Positions 32,458-42,259 of a stretch of 64,000 nucleotides of DNA are shown in pieces. The position numbers were made by a program, and so were the translations under genes. The DNA is from Desulforhabdus sp. TSK (lineage in GTDB: Bacteria; Desulfobacterota; Syntrophobacteria; Syntrophobacterales; Syntrophobacteraceae). Under the pieces are notes generated by a model that made no database searches, was not told the origin of the DNA, and saw only the letters and a list, made by a program, of their open reading frames with translations. Numbering within the stretch: the stretch's first letter is position 1; the number at the start of each line of letters is the position of its first letter. Where the stretch lies: NCBI RefSeq assembly GCF_022836495.1, contig NZ_BQXM01000011.1:1-64000 (forward strand), read 5' to 3'.

Positions 32458-35400
32458 TCAACTCAAAAGGTCCACTTCCACTATGTCATGGTGTCCCAAA
32501 TAGATGGCTCCACTGCGTCCATCGATGCCGATGGGGTCCCCCGTCTCGAGAACATGCTCGGTCTGATCGGGGGCAACGATCCGACATTTTCTATCTTTGA
32601 CCCACACCTTCATCTTGCTGAATCCCACCACGCAGGTCTTCCCCAGGCGGTGGGCGACGATGGCGGCGTGGGAGGTCGCACCGCCCTTCCCGGTGAGAAT
32701 TCCGTCAGAAATGGAGATTTCCCCGATATCGTCGGGGACCGTGTCCGAGCGCAGGAGAATGACGGGCTGGTTCATGCGTTCCTTCCGCAACCGCACGATG
32801 GAATCCAGGTCAAAGGCCACCAGACCGCACAGGGCGCCACCGCTGGCGCCGATCCCATTGCCGACGTATCCCGCCTGCAGCGCCGGGGATGGTTTGAAGG
32901 CGGGATACACGCGGCGCACACGCGGAGCCATGTTCCGGGATTGCAGGACATAGACACCCTCTTCTCCGTCCCCCTGAAAAGTGAATTCAATTTCCTGGGG
33001 CGCCCAGCTGTGGTGCTGGGTCAAATCCCGAGCAATGTCCACCAGGCGTCGGTAAACCCGGGGGAAGAGTGTCTCCAGGGATGACTCTTCCCGGCCTCCT
33101 TCCGTCAGCCTTTGTTTTTCCGACAGGGGGAGTGTTTTCACGAGTCCTCCCACGACGTCTTCACCCTGGTTGCCCTGCGTGAAATCCCCCACAGGGTCGA
33201 TCTCGTCTTCGGCAGTCCTGGGATTGTGCGTGAACATCACCCCGGCCCCCGACCGACTGTCCAGGTTTCCGAAGACCATCGTCTGTATGGTGACCGCTGT
33301 GCCCCAGTGCTCCGAGAGCATCATGATCTCCCGGTAGGTTTTTGCCTTCTCTGAACCCCAGGATTCCATGACCTTGCCGATGGCTGTGAAGAGCTGGTCC
33401 CGGGGATCCTCCGAAAATTCGATCTGGTGGTTCTTAAGCTCCTCCTTATAGGCAAGGGCCAGCCGGCGAATTTCTTCGGGCTCGAATTCTCTCTTCACGT
33501 GCCGGCCATGCAGCTTTTTGAAGCGGCTCATGACGGAGGTGAAAACGTCCCGCTCCATGCCGAAGGACATTCCCCACGACTGGATGAAACGGCGGTAGTT
33601 GTCCCAGGCGAACCACGCCTGGCCGGTTTCCTTGATGAGTCCTTCGACCACTGCTTCATTGATTCCAACGTTCAAGAAGGTATTCATCATGCCGGGCATG
33701 GATACGGCCGCCCCGCTTCGAACCGAGAGCAGGAGGGAGTTGCCCGGGTAACCGAATCCCCGGCCCGTCTCTTCCTCCAGCATATGGATGTGGGCCATTA
33801 CCCGCTCTTCGAAGTCCTCCAGTGACTGGGCAAAGGAGGAGATGACGCTGCGACAGCGGAAATATTCCGTCGTGATGACAAAAGCCGGCGGCACATTGAT
33901 GCCGATGGAATACAATTTGGCCAGGTTGTAGCCCTTGTTGCCCAGGTGGATCAGATCGTAGGTCATGGGGTTGGGCTTGTAGACGAGGGAGGTGGTCTTT
34001 TCCGGATCGTAGCTCATGAGCAGGTCCAGCTTCTCGGTGCTGAGGACCTCCCGCTGATTCAATAGAGTCGTCAAGATGCTCCCAATGAAATGGTCAAAAT
34101 ATTGCAAGCCGAAGGTGCGTGCAATGATGTCCCGCAGGAAGCTTTCGGATACCCGCTGATTGAGCTCCGTCGGAGTCTCTACGTGCCCCTCCCGCTGGTA
34201 GCGGGGCAGGAGGTTATCGGGGGCCAGCTGTTTGATGACCAGGTCGAGATTTCCCTCGTGAACGGAATGGTAGTTGGTCTGGATGATCTGTTTGATAGCC
34301 TCGGAAAATCCGCGAAAAATGTCCAGGTACTGGGAATGAGAAAACCGCCGCACTTCCATGGACTTCAGGAACAGCTCCGTCTGACGCTCCAGTCGGTTGG
34401 AAGTGATTCCATCGATGGCCAGCGCTTTGCTGAACAAGGGGAGAAACTTGGCAATGCGAAAGAATGTGGCGCGCGTGATGAAGGTGAGGTTGAAGGAATA
34501 GATGATTTCTTCAAAGAGAACATTGGCAAGGTTCTCCAGGCGAAAGGTCAGCCCCAGTGCGTCGAATTTCCTTTCGTTGTAAGTCCCGTACATGGAGGGA
34601 ATGTCTACGGCGATGTGACGTTTGTAATAGATGTTTTCCTGAATGTGCAGCTCGCTCGGCGTGTGAATGACGTCTTTGAGCTCCAGGAGATAGTCCAGGA
34701 TGGCTTCCAGTTTCCTGTAAGGATCCTGGCTGTCGACAGCCGCCAGCAGGGCTGTCGGGTCGGGCAGGCCCAGGGTCGCTGCGCGCTGCAGGTGAATGTG
34801 AATGTCCTTGAAGCTCAGAGCATATTTTTCATGGAGGAGCTGATAGAGCTGGACGAGGAGAAAGGCCCTCCGACGCTCTCTTTCGGAAAGATCCGAGAGC
34901 TGCTCGATGAGGGACTGCGTTTCCGCCTCGGACAGATCGAGGAGGTCCTGAACATGATGAATGGTGTTGGTGTTGAAAAGGGAGGTGAAAATCTTGTGAA
35001 CCTCGTCCACCAGGGGACCGGAAGTCACGATTTCGGCATAAATCTCAGCAGGAACCAGGTCCTTGAGCTTCTCCTTGTCTAGAGTCCGCCAGAAATCGAT
35101 GATGGCCTCGATGAAGGACACCACGACATTGTTGCTCTCTACGTGACTCTGCTTGCGGAGGAAATGGATGAGGCGATCGCTTCTCCCCGTCAGCTCATCC
35201 ACTTCGGTGGAGACGGTACGCAGCTGCCCCTCGGCCCCGATTTGATTGAAGTAGACGGGAAAGAGCTTGGCCAACTGCTTCACGAGATTGTAGGCGCTGC
35301 GGATGGGAGCGTGCAGCAGCTGGCTGACATCTTTCTGAAAAAGATCCGTATCCCGGATGAAAATCCCTCCCAGGGAAAGATTGACGATGAGGGCCGAAAG

Positions 35401-36744
35401 GAGGGTCTTCGTCCTGGCAGGATTCTTTTTGATGATCTCGATCCAGATGCGGATATTGGGAAGGTGCGCGGGGTTGACATCCTTTTGCCAGTGCTGGCTC
35501 ACCCCTCCCAGTTTGGGCGTCTGGAACCCCATCTGGATGATGCGATTGAGGAAGAAATCGATGAGGGGAGGAATTCCCGTGTTGATGACTTCGATCCCGA
35601 TGGTTCGAATGATCTGCAGAGCGGCTTCGGGGTAGTTCATCATGCAGACTTCCAGGACGTCAAAGATCCTGTTCAGGAAAGTCTGCAGCTTTTCGGCCGG
35701 CTCCTGCTGAATGAGCCGGGCGATGTCGAAGTTGATCTCCCGCAGCGTTTCCTCGTGAATGCCTTCCAATCCCCTGACTTCCATGATTTTGAGGCGCATG
35801 AGCATGCTCAGATGGGAGCCGTCCTGGGCGGATTCATAGGCCTTCAGCTCTTCAGGCAGTCGGAAGTAGTGGCGAACGACTTCGTGGAAATCCGGAAGCT
35901 CCACCAGTCGGGCGACCGCTTCCCGGTGATCCGGCTCCTTTTCGATTTCTGTCTTGAGGGCCCCCAGGTACCCCTGGTACTTTTCATGGGTGATGAACGA
36001 ACAGATCTGGCTCCAGGGGGGCATGGACGCAGGCTGTTCTTCCTGCTGCTGCAGCCATTGACAGGGGTCTTCCCGGAGGAGCCAGAAGTGATAGGTCTCC
36101 TCCGTCAGCCGCTGCAGAAGCGCTCGCATCTCTCCAAAGGAAGCGGCGTCCGGCCAGATTTTGAGCAGCTTTGCGGCGAGCTTCTTGGGTTGATAGTAGC
36201 TCCGCATGAGATGCTCAAAGGGCTCTTCCTCCAGTCGGGAGAGCTCCCTGAGATAGAAGCGCAGGATCCCTCCATGGCAGGATGTGAGGCTGGGGAGGGT
36301 CTCATGGAGCGTCTCGACAGCGGTTCCCTCAGGGACCGGCAAGGCCATTTGCTCGGGCATTTCCTCCACGATTTTTAACCAGAAAGCCAGCAGATGGTCT
36401 GCCGCAAGGTTGCGGATCTCGGAGCGTTCGGACTGCCGGAGGGCGTCCAGCAAAATATGAGAGATCAGGTAGACGACCATGCCGTTGCGAGGATGCTGTC
36501 GGTACACACGGAGATTCGCTGTGGCATATCTCCAGGTTTCCTGAATGACAAACTGCCAGTTGCGATAGCGATGATGGTATTCGACGAGGAATTCCCGTGT
36601 CTGCTGCTCTTTGCCCGCAAAGCCATGGACGGCTTCAATGAGAACCTCGAAAAGGGGGGGTACTTCCACCTGGATGTTGGTCAGGTCCATGTTCTTCGTC
36701 AGGGCGTCGGATTGGATGCTGTTCGATTGCAGTGGATGATTCAT
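32458..36744 (-). CDS. PPDK-like PEP/pyruvate-binding protein lacking the PEP barrel
   Basis: This 1428-residue protein has two parts. Residues 1 to about 930 are helical and unrecognised. From about 935 it resembles pyruvate phosphate dikinase: ATP-grasp nucleotide-binding domain with HLGNKGYNLAKLYSIGINVP, LLSVRSGAAVSMPGMMNT, VMGNLDSRSGAGVMFTHNP-like segment and EFTFQ; then a phosphohistidine swivel domain with GKGGATSHAAIVAHRLGK (His near 1355). It ends about 70 residues later, so the C-terminal PEP-binding TIM barrel of PPDK is absent. It may phosphorylate a partner or small molecule from ATP. The start overlaps rimI by 110 bases. Confidence 0.8.
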   Translation of the reverse strand: MNHPLQSNSIQSDALTKNMDLTNIQVEVPPLFEVLIEAVHGFAGKEQQTREFLVEYHHRYRNWQFVIQETWRYATANLRVYRQHPRNGMVVYLISHILLDALRQSERSEIRNLAADHLLAFWLKIVEEMPEQMALPVPEGTAVETLHETLPSLTSCHGGILRFYLRELSRLEEEPFEHLMRSYYQPKKLAAKLLKIWPDAASFGEMRALLQRLTEETYHFWLLREDPCQWLQQQEEQPASMPPWSQICSFITHEKYQGYLGALKTEIEKEPDHREAVARLVELPDFHEVVRHYFRLPEELKAYESAQDGSHLSMLMRLKIMEVRGLEGIHEETLREINFDIARLIQQEPAEKLQTFLNRIFDVLEVCMMNYPEAALQIIRTIGIEVINTGIPPLIDFFLNRIIQMGFQTPKLGGVSQHWQKDVNPAHLPNIRIWIEIIKKNPARTKTLLSALIVNLSLGGIFIRDTDLFQKDVSQLLHAPIRSAYNLVKQLAKLFPVYFNQIGAEGQLRTVSTEVDELTGRSDRLIHFLRKQSHVESNNVVVSFIEAIIDFWRTLDKEKLKDLVPAEIYAEIVTSGPLVDEVHKIFTSLFNTNTIHHVQDLLDLSEAETQSLIEQLSDLSERERRRAFLLVQLYQLLHEKYALSFKDIHIHLQRAATLGLPDPTALLAAVDSQDPYRKLEAILDYLLELKDVIHTPSELHIQENIYYKRHIAVDIPSMYGTYNERKFDALGLTFRLENLANVLFEEIIYSFNLTFITRATFFRIAKFLPLFSKALAIDGITSNRLERQTELFLKSMEVRRFSHSQYLDIFRGFSEAIKQIIQTNYHSVHEGNLDLVIKQLAPDNLLPRYQREGHVETPTELNQRVSESFLRDIIARTFGLQYFDHFIGSILTTLLNQREVLSTEKLDLLMSYDPEKTTSLVYKPNPMTYDLIHLGNKGYNLAKLYSIGINVPPAFVITTEYFRCRSVISSFAQSLEDFEERVMAHIHMLEEETGRGFGYPGNSLLLSVRSGAAVSMPGMMNTFLNVGINEAVVEGLIKETGQAWFAWDNYRRFIQSWGMSFGMERDVFTSVMSRFKKLHGRHVKREFEPEEIRRLALAYKEELKNHQIEFSEDPRDQLFTAIGKVMESWGSEKAKTYREIMMLSEHWGTAVTIQTMVFGNLDSRSGAGVMFTHNPRTAEDEIDPVGDFTQGNQGEDVVGGLVKTLPLSEKQRLTEGGREESSLETLFPRVYRRLVDIARDLTQHHSWAPQEIEFTFQGDGEEGVYVLQSRNMAPRVRRVYPAFKPSPALQAGYVGNGIGASGGALCGLVAFDLDSIVRLRKERMNQPVILLRSDTVPDDIGEISISDGILTGKGGATSHAAIVAHRLGKTCVVGFSKMKVWVKDRKCRIVAPDQTEHVLETGDPIGIDGRSGAIYLGHHDIVEVDLLS

Positions 36745-37294
36745 GTGATATGACCCTTTCCATCATAACGGCCGCTTCTTTCACGATTCCATAGTATTCG
36801 GGTCGCTCTCCCACCGCCTGGAATCCCATCTTCCTGTAAAGCAATTGTGCAGGCAGGTTGCTTTTTCGGACTTCCAGAACGGCCGAGCAGGCTCCATGGG
36901 TGCGTCCCCATTCGAGGGCGTGCGCAAGCAGCGCTTTTCCGATTCCACATCTGCGCCATCTCCTGTGCACGGTTACATTCAGAATTTGGAGCTCATCCGC
37001 CACCAGCCAACAGCAGATATAGCCCGCGATGGGGTTCGCACCGTGGCCGCATGCCTCCCTTCGCGTCTGGATTTCCGGGCCCTCTGCCGGCGGGTGGTCT
37101 AAGAACCTGCTCAGGTGCGCCACCCAGAAACGGGAAATAGGGCGATGCAGCTCCTCCCGCATCGATGCTTCAGACCAGGGCTCCACATGGCTTTCCATTT
37201 CTATGGCCGCAATGCCCGACAGATCCTCTTCCCGCAGGAAATCGATGCGCAGTTGCAAACAACCGCCGGCCTCGCAGTCCTCAGTCTGTTTCAA
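36635..37294 (-). CDS. rimI: RimI-like N-acetyltransferase (GNAT)
   Basis: GNAT fold acetyltransferase resembling RimI, which acetylates the N-terminus of ribosomal protein S18. The acetyl-CoA loop is VHRRWRRCGIGKALLAHAL and the C-terminal signature LEVRKSNLPAQLLYRKMGF plus RPEYYG is typical of RimI. At 219 residues it is longer than the usual 150: there is an insertion after RFWVAHLSRF and a C-terminal tail of about 40 polar residues that overlaps the next gene by 110 bases. The start is a TTG at 37294 with AGGAGG 11 bases upstream. Confidence 0.85.
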   Translation of the reverse strand: MKQTEDCEAGGCLQLRIDFLREEDLSGIAAIEMESHVEPWSEASMREELHRPISRFWVAHLSRFLDHPPAEGPEIQTRREACGHGANPIAGYICCWLVADELQILNVTVHRRWRRCGIGKALLAHALEWGRTHGACSAVLEVRKSNLPAQLLYRKMGFQAVGERPEYYGIVKEAAVMMERVISHESSTAIEQHPIRRPDEEHGPDQHPGGSTPPFRGSH

Positions 37295-37372
37295 TGCCTG
37301 TAGAACCTCCTGCCCTCCGCCTTTTTCGGCGGGCCCCGCGAGAGTCCGTTCTTTGCTGCCGAGCGCCTCCGT

Positions 37373-37807
37373 TCATTCCGTCTTCACGGAGCGCGAGAGG
37401 ACTTCACTGGCCAGGGAGATATGGCGCTGCCCGTATTCCTTGGCCAGTTTTGCCGCTTCATTGAGGGTGTGGTCGGCGCGGCAGGAAGCGAGCTTGATGA
37501 GCATGGGCAGGTTCATGCCGCAGACGATTTCGACCCGGGGGCTCAGGAAAGAAAGGCTGATGTTGGCCGGAGTGCCTCCGAAGAGGTCCGTAAGGATCAA
37601 GACCCCTTTGCCTTGATCCAATTCCTTGATGGCCTGGCTCACCTGCTTCAACATTTCTTCGACAGGCTGGTCGGCCCTGAAGCAAAAGGCCCTGGCCCTT
37701 TCCAGGCGGCCGACAATCAGTTCCGCTACTTTCAGCATTTCTTCGGCAAGGTGGCAGTGAGAGATGGCTACGATTCCAATGAGTGCTTGATCGTTGTCCT
37801 TTGACAT
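37373..37807 (-). CDS. PTS mannose/fructose-type EIIA domain protein
   Basis: This 144-residue EIIA-Man-like protein has the phosphorylatable histidine region IVAISHCHLAEEM and the family loop GGTPANISLSFL. No IIB, IIC or IID genes are nearby, so it is probably a regulatory phosphocarrier rather than part of a sugar permease, as seen in many Deltaproteobacteria with RapZ and PtsN. A GAGGAAGAG ribosome site lies before the ATG, 12 bases after rapZ. Confidence 0.88.
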   Translation of the reverse strand: MSKDNDQALIGIVAISHCHLAEEMLKVAELIVGRLERARAFCFRADQPVEEMLKQVSQAIKELDQGKGVLILTDLFGGTPANISLSFLSPRVEIVCGMNLPMLIKLASCRADHTLNEAAKLAKEYGQRHISLASEVLSRSVKTE

Positions 37808-37818
37808 CTCTTCCTCAT

Positions 37819-38694
37819 TTATTCCAGATGGATGTCTCGATGAAAAACGTTGACGAAGTAGTCGTTCTTTTCCAGCTGAGCTGCAATTTCATTGGCGATG
37901 ACCACCGAGCGGTGCTTGCCCCCTGTGCATCCGACGGCGATGGTCAAATAACGCTTTCCCTCCGCCACATAGGCGGGGAGGATTCCCAGGACCAGGCGGC
38001 TGAAGGCATCGATGAACCGCAGTGCAGCCGGCCATTGCAGGACCCAGGAGCTGATCTCCGTGCTGCAACCGTCCTTCTCTCTCAATGCCTCCACAAAATA
38101 GGGATTGGGAAGGAACCGAACGTCCATGACCACGTCCGCCTCGAAGGGCAGGCCGTATTTAAACCCAAAGGAAAGCACCTGCACCGCCAGCATTTCTTTG
38201 TCACTCACCATGGAATAACTACGGGTGATAAGTGCCTTGAGCTGGTGAACAGAGAGATTGCCCGTATCCACGATTCGCGTGGCACGGTTTCGCAGGGCTT
38301 TCAGTTGCTCCCGTTCGTTGTGTATGGCGTCCAGCAGCAGTGAATCGGAAGAACCCGCGGGATGCACCCGCCGGGTCTGGCTGTACCTCCGTTGAAGAAT
38401 GTCCGTAGCCGCCTCGAGGAAGAGCATTTCAAAGCGGTAGCCCGAGTCTTCCAGTTTTTTGAAAATCGTTTCATAGTCCTTGAGGAATTTGCGTTCCCGA
38501 ATGTCGATCCCCAGGGCGATTTTGCTGATGTCCGGCATATCCCTCTCACAAAGAGAAAGAAAGTCCGGGAGCATGGGGACCGGCAGGTTGTCGATGCAGA
38601 AGTAATCCAGATCTTCGAAGGCCTTGATGGCCGTACTCTTACCCGAGCCCGACAACCCGGTGACAATCACGACGTGAACCTTTATTTGGGGCAT
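37819..38694 (-). CDS. rapZ: RapZ-like RNase adapter / nucleotide-binding protein
   Basis: This 291-residue P-loop protein has Walker A GLSGSGKST (13-21) and the family motif FEDLDYFCIDNLP, then TRRVHPAGS and the C-terminal signature IAVGCTGGKHRSVVIA. In E. coli RapZ controls GlmS through small RNA decay; in other bacteria (YvcJ) the role is less defined. It sits in the common ptsN-rapZ-EIIA set downstream of rpoN. Confidence 0.93.
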   Translation of the reverse strand: MPQIKVHVVIVTGLSGSGKSTAIKAFEDLDYFCIDNLPVPMLPDFLSLCERDMPDISKIALGIDIRERKFLKDYETIFKKLEDSGYRFEMLFLEAATDILQRRYSQTRRVHPAGSSDSLLLDAIHNEREQLKALRNRATRIVDTGNLSVHQLKALITRSYSMVSDKEMLAVQVLSFGFKYGLPFEADVVMDVRFLPNPYFVEALREKDGCSTEISSWVLQWPAALRFIDAFSRLVLGILPAYVAEGKRYLTIAVGCTGGKHRSVVIANEIAAQLEKNDYFVNVFHRDIHLE

Positions 38695-38980
38695 ATGGTA
38701 TATCCATAAAATAGTTTAAAATTTCCATCAACGTTCATCGTCCATGGGTTCCTGTTGGAAGATGCCGGGGTCGCCGCCGTGGAAGGTGTGTCAGACACTC
38801 TCAAACGCAATTTGTTTATTTTCGTACAAACTTTGCCAGAAGTCAAAAAGGGGATTGAAAACGGGGTAAAATGAATGGGTTAAGCGGTGTACTCACACGG
38901 ATCTGCTGGAAAAATGGACGAATTGAGAAGCGGAAGAGGGGGCGATCCACCCCTCACCGATTCATGGAAGGGGGCACTGG

Positions 38981-39442
38981 TCAGAAGTCTTCATCTTCCT
39001 CGCGAATGATGGAATAGATTTCCTCCCTGCTCACCACGCTCCCCAGCTTTTTCCGTATGGCGCTGTTTTTGAGCAGCCTGGCGATCTTCGCAAGGGCTCG
39101 GAGGTGAATCCCCGCACAATTCTCAGGGGCCACCAAAAGGAAGAAAAGATGGACCGGCTTGCCGTCCATCGATTCGAAATCGACCCCCTGGCTGGATCTC
39201 CCGAAAGAGAGCACCAGTTGGTCCAGGTCCTTGAGCTTGCCGTGGGGGATGGCGATGCCGTCTCCGATTCCGGTGCTTCCGAGTCGCTCTCTTTCCAACA
39301 AAACGCTCATGAGACGCTTGCGATCCAGCTGGGGCTTGTACTCCAGTACCGCATCGATGAGCTCTTCCATGACCTGCTTCTTGGTGCTGCCCTTGAGCTC
39401 CGTAACGATCGACTGCTCTGTCAGAATATCCACAATTTTCAT
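38981..39442 (-). CDS. ptsN: Nitrogen-type PTS EIIA (PtsN)
   Basis: This 153-residue EIIA-Ntr protein has the active histidine in GDGIAIPHGKLKDLDQ and the segment VHLFFLLVAPENCAGIHLRAL. It is a regulatory phosphoacceptor linked to nitrogen/potassium control and often encoded next to rpoN and hpf, as here. It follows hpf by 29 bases. Confidence 0.94.
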   Translation of the reverse strand: MKIVDILTEQSIVTELKGSTKKQVMEELIDAVLEYKPQLDRKRLMSVLLERERLGSTGIGDGIAIPHGKLKDLDQLVLSFGRSSQGVDFESMDGKPVHLFFLLVAPENCAGIHLRALAKIARLLKNSAIRKKLGSVVSREEIYSIIREEDEDF

Positions 39443-39471
39443 CTATCCCTCGCGTTCCCCTGCCCCAACTC

Positions 39472-40011
39472 TTACGGGAGAGTCTCTATGAGCCCGAAGT
39501 GCCCATCCTTGCGGCGGTACAGGACATTGACCTGACGGGTATCTCGATTGTTGAAAACCATGAATTCCCCATTGGAAAGCTTCAACTGCATGACCGCCTC
39601 ATCGACATCCATGGGCTTGGCGTGTACCTGCTCCACGCGGATGACACGGGCTTCCTCGTCGTCATGGCCTTCCAGAGCAGCCGGCTCGGCGGGAGCTGCA
39701 AAGCTCCTGGTATGATTTCCCCCCTTGTGGCGCGTGGATTTTTCCTTGCTCTTCTTCGCCTGCCCCTCCAGGGTGTCCGCCAGTTTGTCGATGGCCGAGT
39801 ACATATCCTCCGTCTCTTCCGTCGCATTGATGCGGGAACCACCGGCATCAATGGTGGCCTCGGCGATATGCCGGAATTTCTCCACCTTCAAAACTACATG
39901 GGCTTCAATGGGTTCTTTCAGATATTTCTTGATGCGGGAAATTTTCTCTTCCGTATAGTCCCGCAGGGGCGGGGATGGCTCGATATGACGAAAAGTAACG
40001 TTGATCTGCAT
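39472..40011 (-). CDS. hpf: Ribosome hibernation promoting factor, long form
   Basis: The 179-residue product combines the N-terminal S30AE/YfiA domain (MQINVTFRHIEPSPPLRDY to about 105) with a C-terminal dimerisation domain (DVDEAVMQLKLSNGEFMVF then VLYRRKDGHFGLI). Long HPF makes 100S ribosome dimers in stationary or starved cells. It lies between rpoN and ptsN, the usual order. Confidence 0.95.
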   Translation of the reverse strand: MQINVTFRHIEPSPPLRDYTEEKISRIKKYLKEPIEAHVVLKVEKFRHIAEATIDAGGSRINATEETEDMYSAIDKLADTLEGQAKKSKEKSTRHKGGNHTRSFAAPAEPAALEGHDDEEARVIRVEQVHAKPMDVDEAVMQLKLSNGEFMVFNNRDTRQVNVLYRRKDGHFGLIETLP

Positions 40012-40060
40012 GGTTCAAAGGCTCCATTGTGTCGGGATACTGAGTGGAACATGCCGGTTT

Positions 40061-41506
40061 TCAAGGTTCCCAGAAAGAAGACTTGCGCTTGCTCGATGGC
40101 AGGATATTCAACATCTCCCGGTACTTGGCGACCGTGCGCCGGGCAATGTCGATGTTTTCCCTTTTGAGGATTGCGACGATTTCCTGGTCGCTGTAGGGCT
40201 TCTTGGAATCCTCTTCCTTTATGAGCTGCCGAATTCTCTCCTTGACGCTCTCGGAGGCGACTGCTTCACCCCGAACGCTATTTATGGAACTGTTGAAGAA
40301 ATATTTCAACTCAAAAATCCCATGAGGTGTGTGCATGTATTTGCTGGAGGTTACCCTGCTGATGGTGGATTCGTGCATTCCCACGTCTTCGGCAACATCG
40401 CGCAGGACCATGGGCTTGAGGTGGCTCACCCCTTTGTCGAAAAAATCGGCCTGCAGTTTGATGATACTCTGGGCGACCTTGTACAACGTCCGCTGGCGTT
40501 GATGAATGCTCTTGATGAGCCAGGCGGCCGATCTCAATTTGTTTTGGATGTAGTCCTTGGCCTCGGTGGGAAGCACTGCATCCTCGCTCAGCGCTTCTTT
40601 GTAGTAGGAGCTGACGCGGAGCTTCGGCATCCCGTCCTCGTTCAGGACAATGACAAACTCATCGTCCACCTTCAGAACATAGATGTCCGGGCTGATGTAT
40701 TCCACCGATTCCTCGTTGTAGGCGCTTCCAGGGCGGGGATCGAGCTGCAGGAGGATATCGATGGCGGTTTTGATCTCGTCGGGTGACCTCTTCAGGGCAC
40801 GTACGAGAGCCTGGTAATTCTTCGTCTCCAGGAAGTGGAGATGCTGTTCGATGATCTGGAGGAGGAGCTCGTTGTCGGGGTATAGGATCTTTGCCTGGAT
40901 GGAAAGGCATTCCCGGAGGTCTCGAGCGGCAACTCCAAGAGGGTCCAGGCGCTGCACTTTCGTGAGGACCGCCTCTACCTGTTCCGGGGTCGCCTCGGCC
41001 ATTTGAGCGATTTCGTCTATCGTTGCATCGAGGTAGCCGTCTTTATCGAGGTTCCCGAGGATGAGGCCTCCGATTTGCTGCTCGGCCTCTGTGCAGTCCG
41101 AGAGTCGCAGCTGCCAGGCTACATGGTCTTCCAGCGTATTGGGAAGGGTCAGGCTGTGGTCATAGGAGGTCCATTCCTGGTTGGGATCCGTCTCCACCAC
41201 CACGGGACTCCCTGAGCTGTATTCCTCCAGGTAGCCTTCCCAGTCGAAATCCTCCCTGATCTTTTCCGTGATTTCAACAGACTCGAAGCCTTCTTCCGTA
41301 ACCGGTTCGGCTGTGGCGGCTTCTTCCCCCTGGGTGGCCTCTTCCTGCCCCTCTTCCAGCAATGGATTGGTTTCCAATTCCTGGTTGATGGTTTCAAGCA
41401 GTTCGAGACGGGAAAGCTGAAGAAGCTTGATCGCCTGCTGCAACTGAGGAGTCATGATCAGTTGCTGGCTCAGTTTTAACTGTTGTCGCAGTTCCAATGC
41501 CGCCAT
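40061..41506 (-). CDS. rpoN: RNA polymerase sigma-54 factor
   Basis: The full-length 481-residue sigma-54 has region I rich in Gln/Leu (LSQQLIMTPQLQQAIKLLQL), an acidic region II, the core-binding part with LDPLGVAARDLRECL, and the C-terminal RpoN box ARRTVAKYREML. It depends on AAA+ activators for transcription at -24/-12 promoters. It sits between lptB and hpf, a conserved proteobacterial order. Confidence 0.97.
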   Translation of the reverse strand: MAALELRQQLKLSQQLIMTPQLQQAIKLLQLSRLELLETINQELETNPLLEEGQEEATQGEEAATAEPVTEEGFESVEITEKIREDFDWEGYLEEYSSGSPVVVETDPNQEWTSYDHSLTLPNTLEDHVAWQLRLSDCTEAEQQIGGLILGNLDKDGYLDATIDEIAQMAEATPEQVEAVLTKVQRLDPLGVAARDLRECLSIQAKILYPDNELLLQIIEQHLHFLETKNYQALVRALKRSPDEIKTAIDILLQLDPRPGSAYNEESVEYISPDIYVLKVDDEFVIVLNEDGMPKLRVSSYYKEALSEDAVLPTEAKDYIQNKLRSAAWLIKSIHQRQRTLYKVAQSIIKLQADFFDKGVSHLKPMVLRDVAEDVGMHESTISRVTSSKYMHTPHGIFELKYFFNSSINSVRGEAVASESVKERIRQLIKEEDSKKPYSDQEIVAILKRENIDIARRTVAKYREMLNILPSSKRKSSFWEP

Positions 41507-41518
41507 GATTCTATCCTG

Positions 41519-42256
41519 TCACGAAAGACTGAATTGATCTCCAAGGTAAGTCCTGCGAGCCAGATCGCTCTGAGCAATGCTCACCGGATCGCCTGCTTCC
41601 AGAATTTTCCCCTCGTGCATGATATAGGCCCAATCGCAGACCTTCAGGGTTTCACGCACATTGTGGTCCGAGATGAGCACGCCGATACCCTTGGCTTTCA
41701 AGGATCGGATGAGTCCCTGGATTTCCAGGACCGCGAGGGGGTCGATGCCCGCAAAGGGCTCATCCAGGAGGATGAAGCTCGGTTGGGTTACCAGGGCTCG
41801 GCTGATCTCCACCCGCCTGCGCTCCCCCCCCGAAAGACGGTCTGCCTTGTTGCGGGCAATGTGAGTGATGTTCAGGTCCGCCAGCAGTTCCTGGAGGCGG
41901 GCCTGTCTCTGCTCTCTGCCAAGAGGCAGGGTCTCCAGAATGGCCATGATGTTCTGCTCCACCGTCAACTTCCTGAAAATGGAAGCCTCCTGCGGAAGAT
42001 AGGTGATTCCCTTCCTGGCCCGGAGATACATGGGAATATCGACGATGTTTTCGCCGTTCAGATACACCGCTCCGGAATCGGGGCGGATGATCCCCACGAC
42101 ACTGTAAAAAGTCGTGGACTTGCCCGCCCCATTGGGCCCCAGCAGGCCGACAATCTGGCTCTCCCGGACTTCCAGGCTCACCCGGTTGACGACGAACCTT
42201 CCACCGTATCGCTTGACCAGGTCCTGGACCTGTAAGATTTTCTGTTGATCGACCAC
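41519..42256 (-). CDS. lptB: LPS export ATP-binding protein LptB
   Basis: This 245-residue ABC ATPase powers lipopolysaccharide extraction by LptFG. Walker A LLGPNGAGKSTTFYSVVG, the signature LSGGERRRVEISRAL and Walker B FILLDEPFAGIDPLAV are intact. It starts with GTG at 42256 preceded by AAGGA. It follows lptA by 3 bases. Confidence 0.97.
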   Translation of the reverse strand: MVDQQKILQVQDLVKRYGGRFVVNRVSLEVRESQIVGLLGPNGAGKSTTFYSVVGIIRPDSGAVYLNGENIVDIPMYLRARKGITYLPQEASIFRKLTVEQNIMAILETLPLGREQRQARLQELLADLNITHIARNKADRLSGGERRRVEISRALVTQPSFILLDEPFAGIDPLAVLEIQGLIRSLKAKGIGVLISDHNVRETLKVCDWAYIMHEGKILEAGDPVSIAQSDLARRTYLGDQFSLS

Positions 42257-42259
42257 CGT

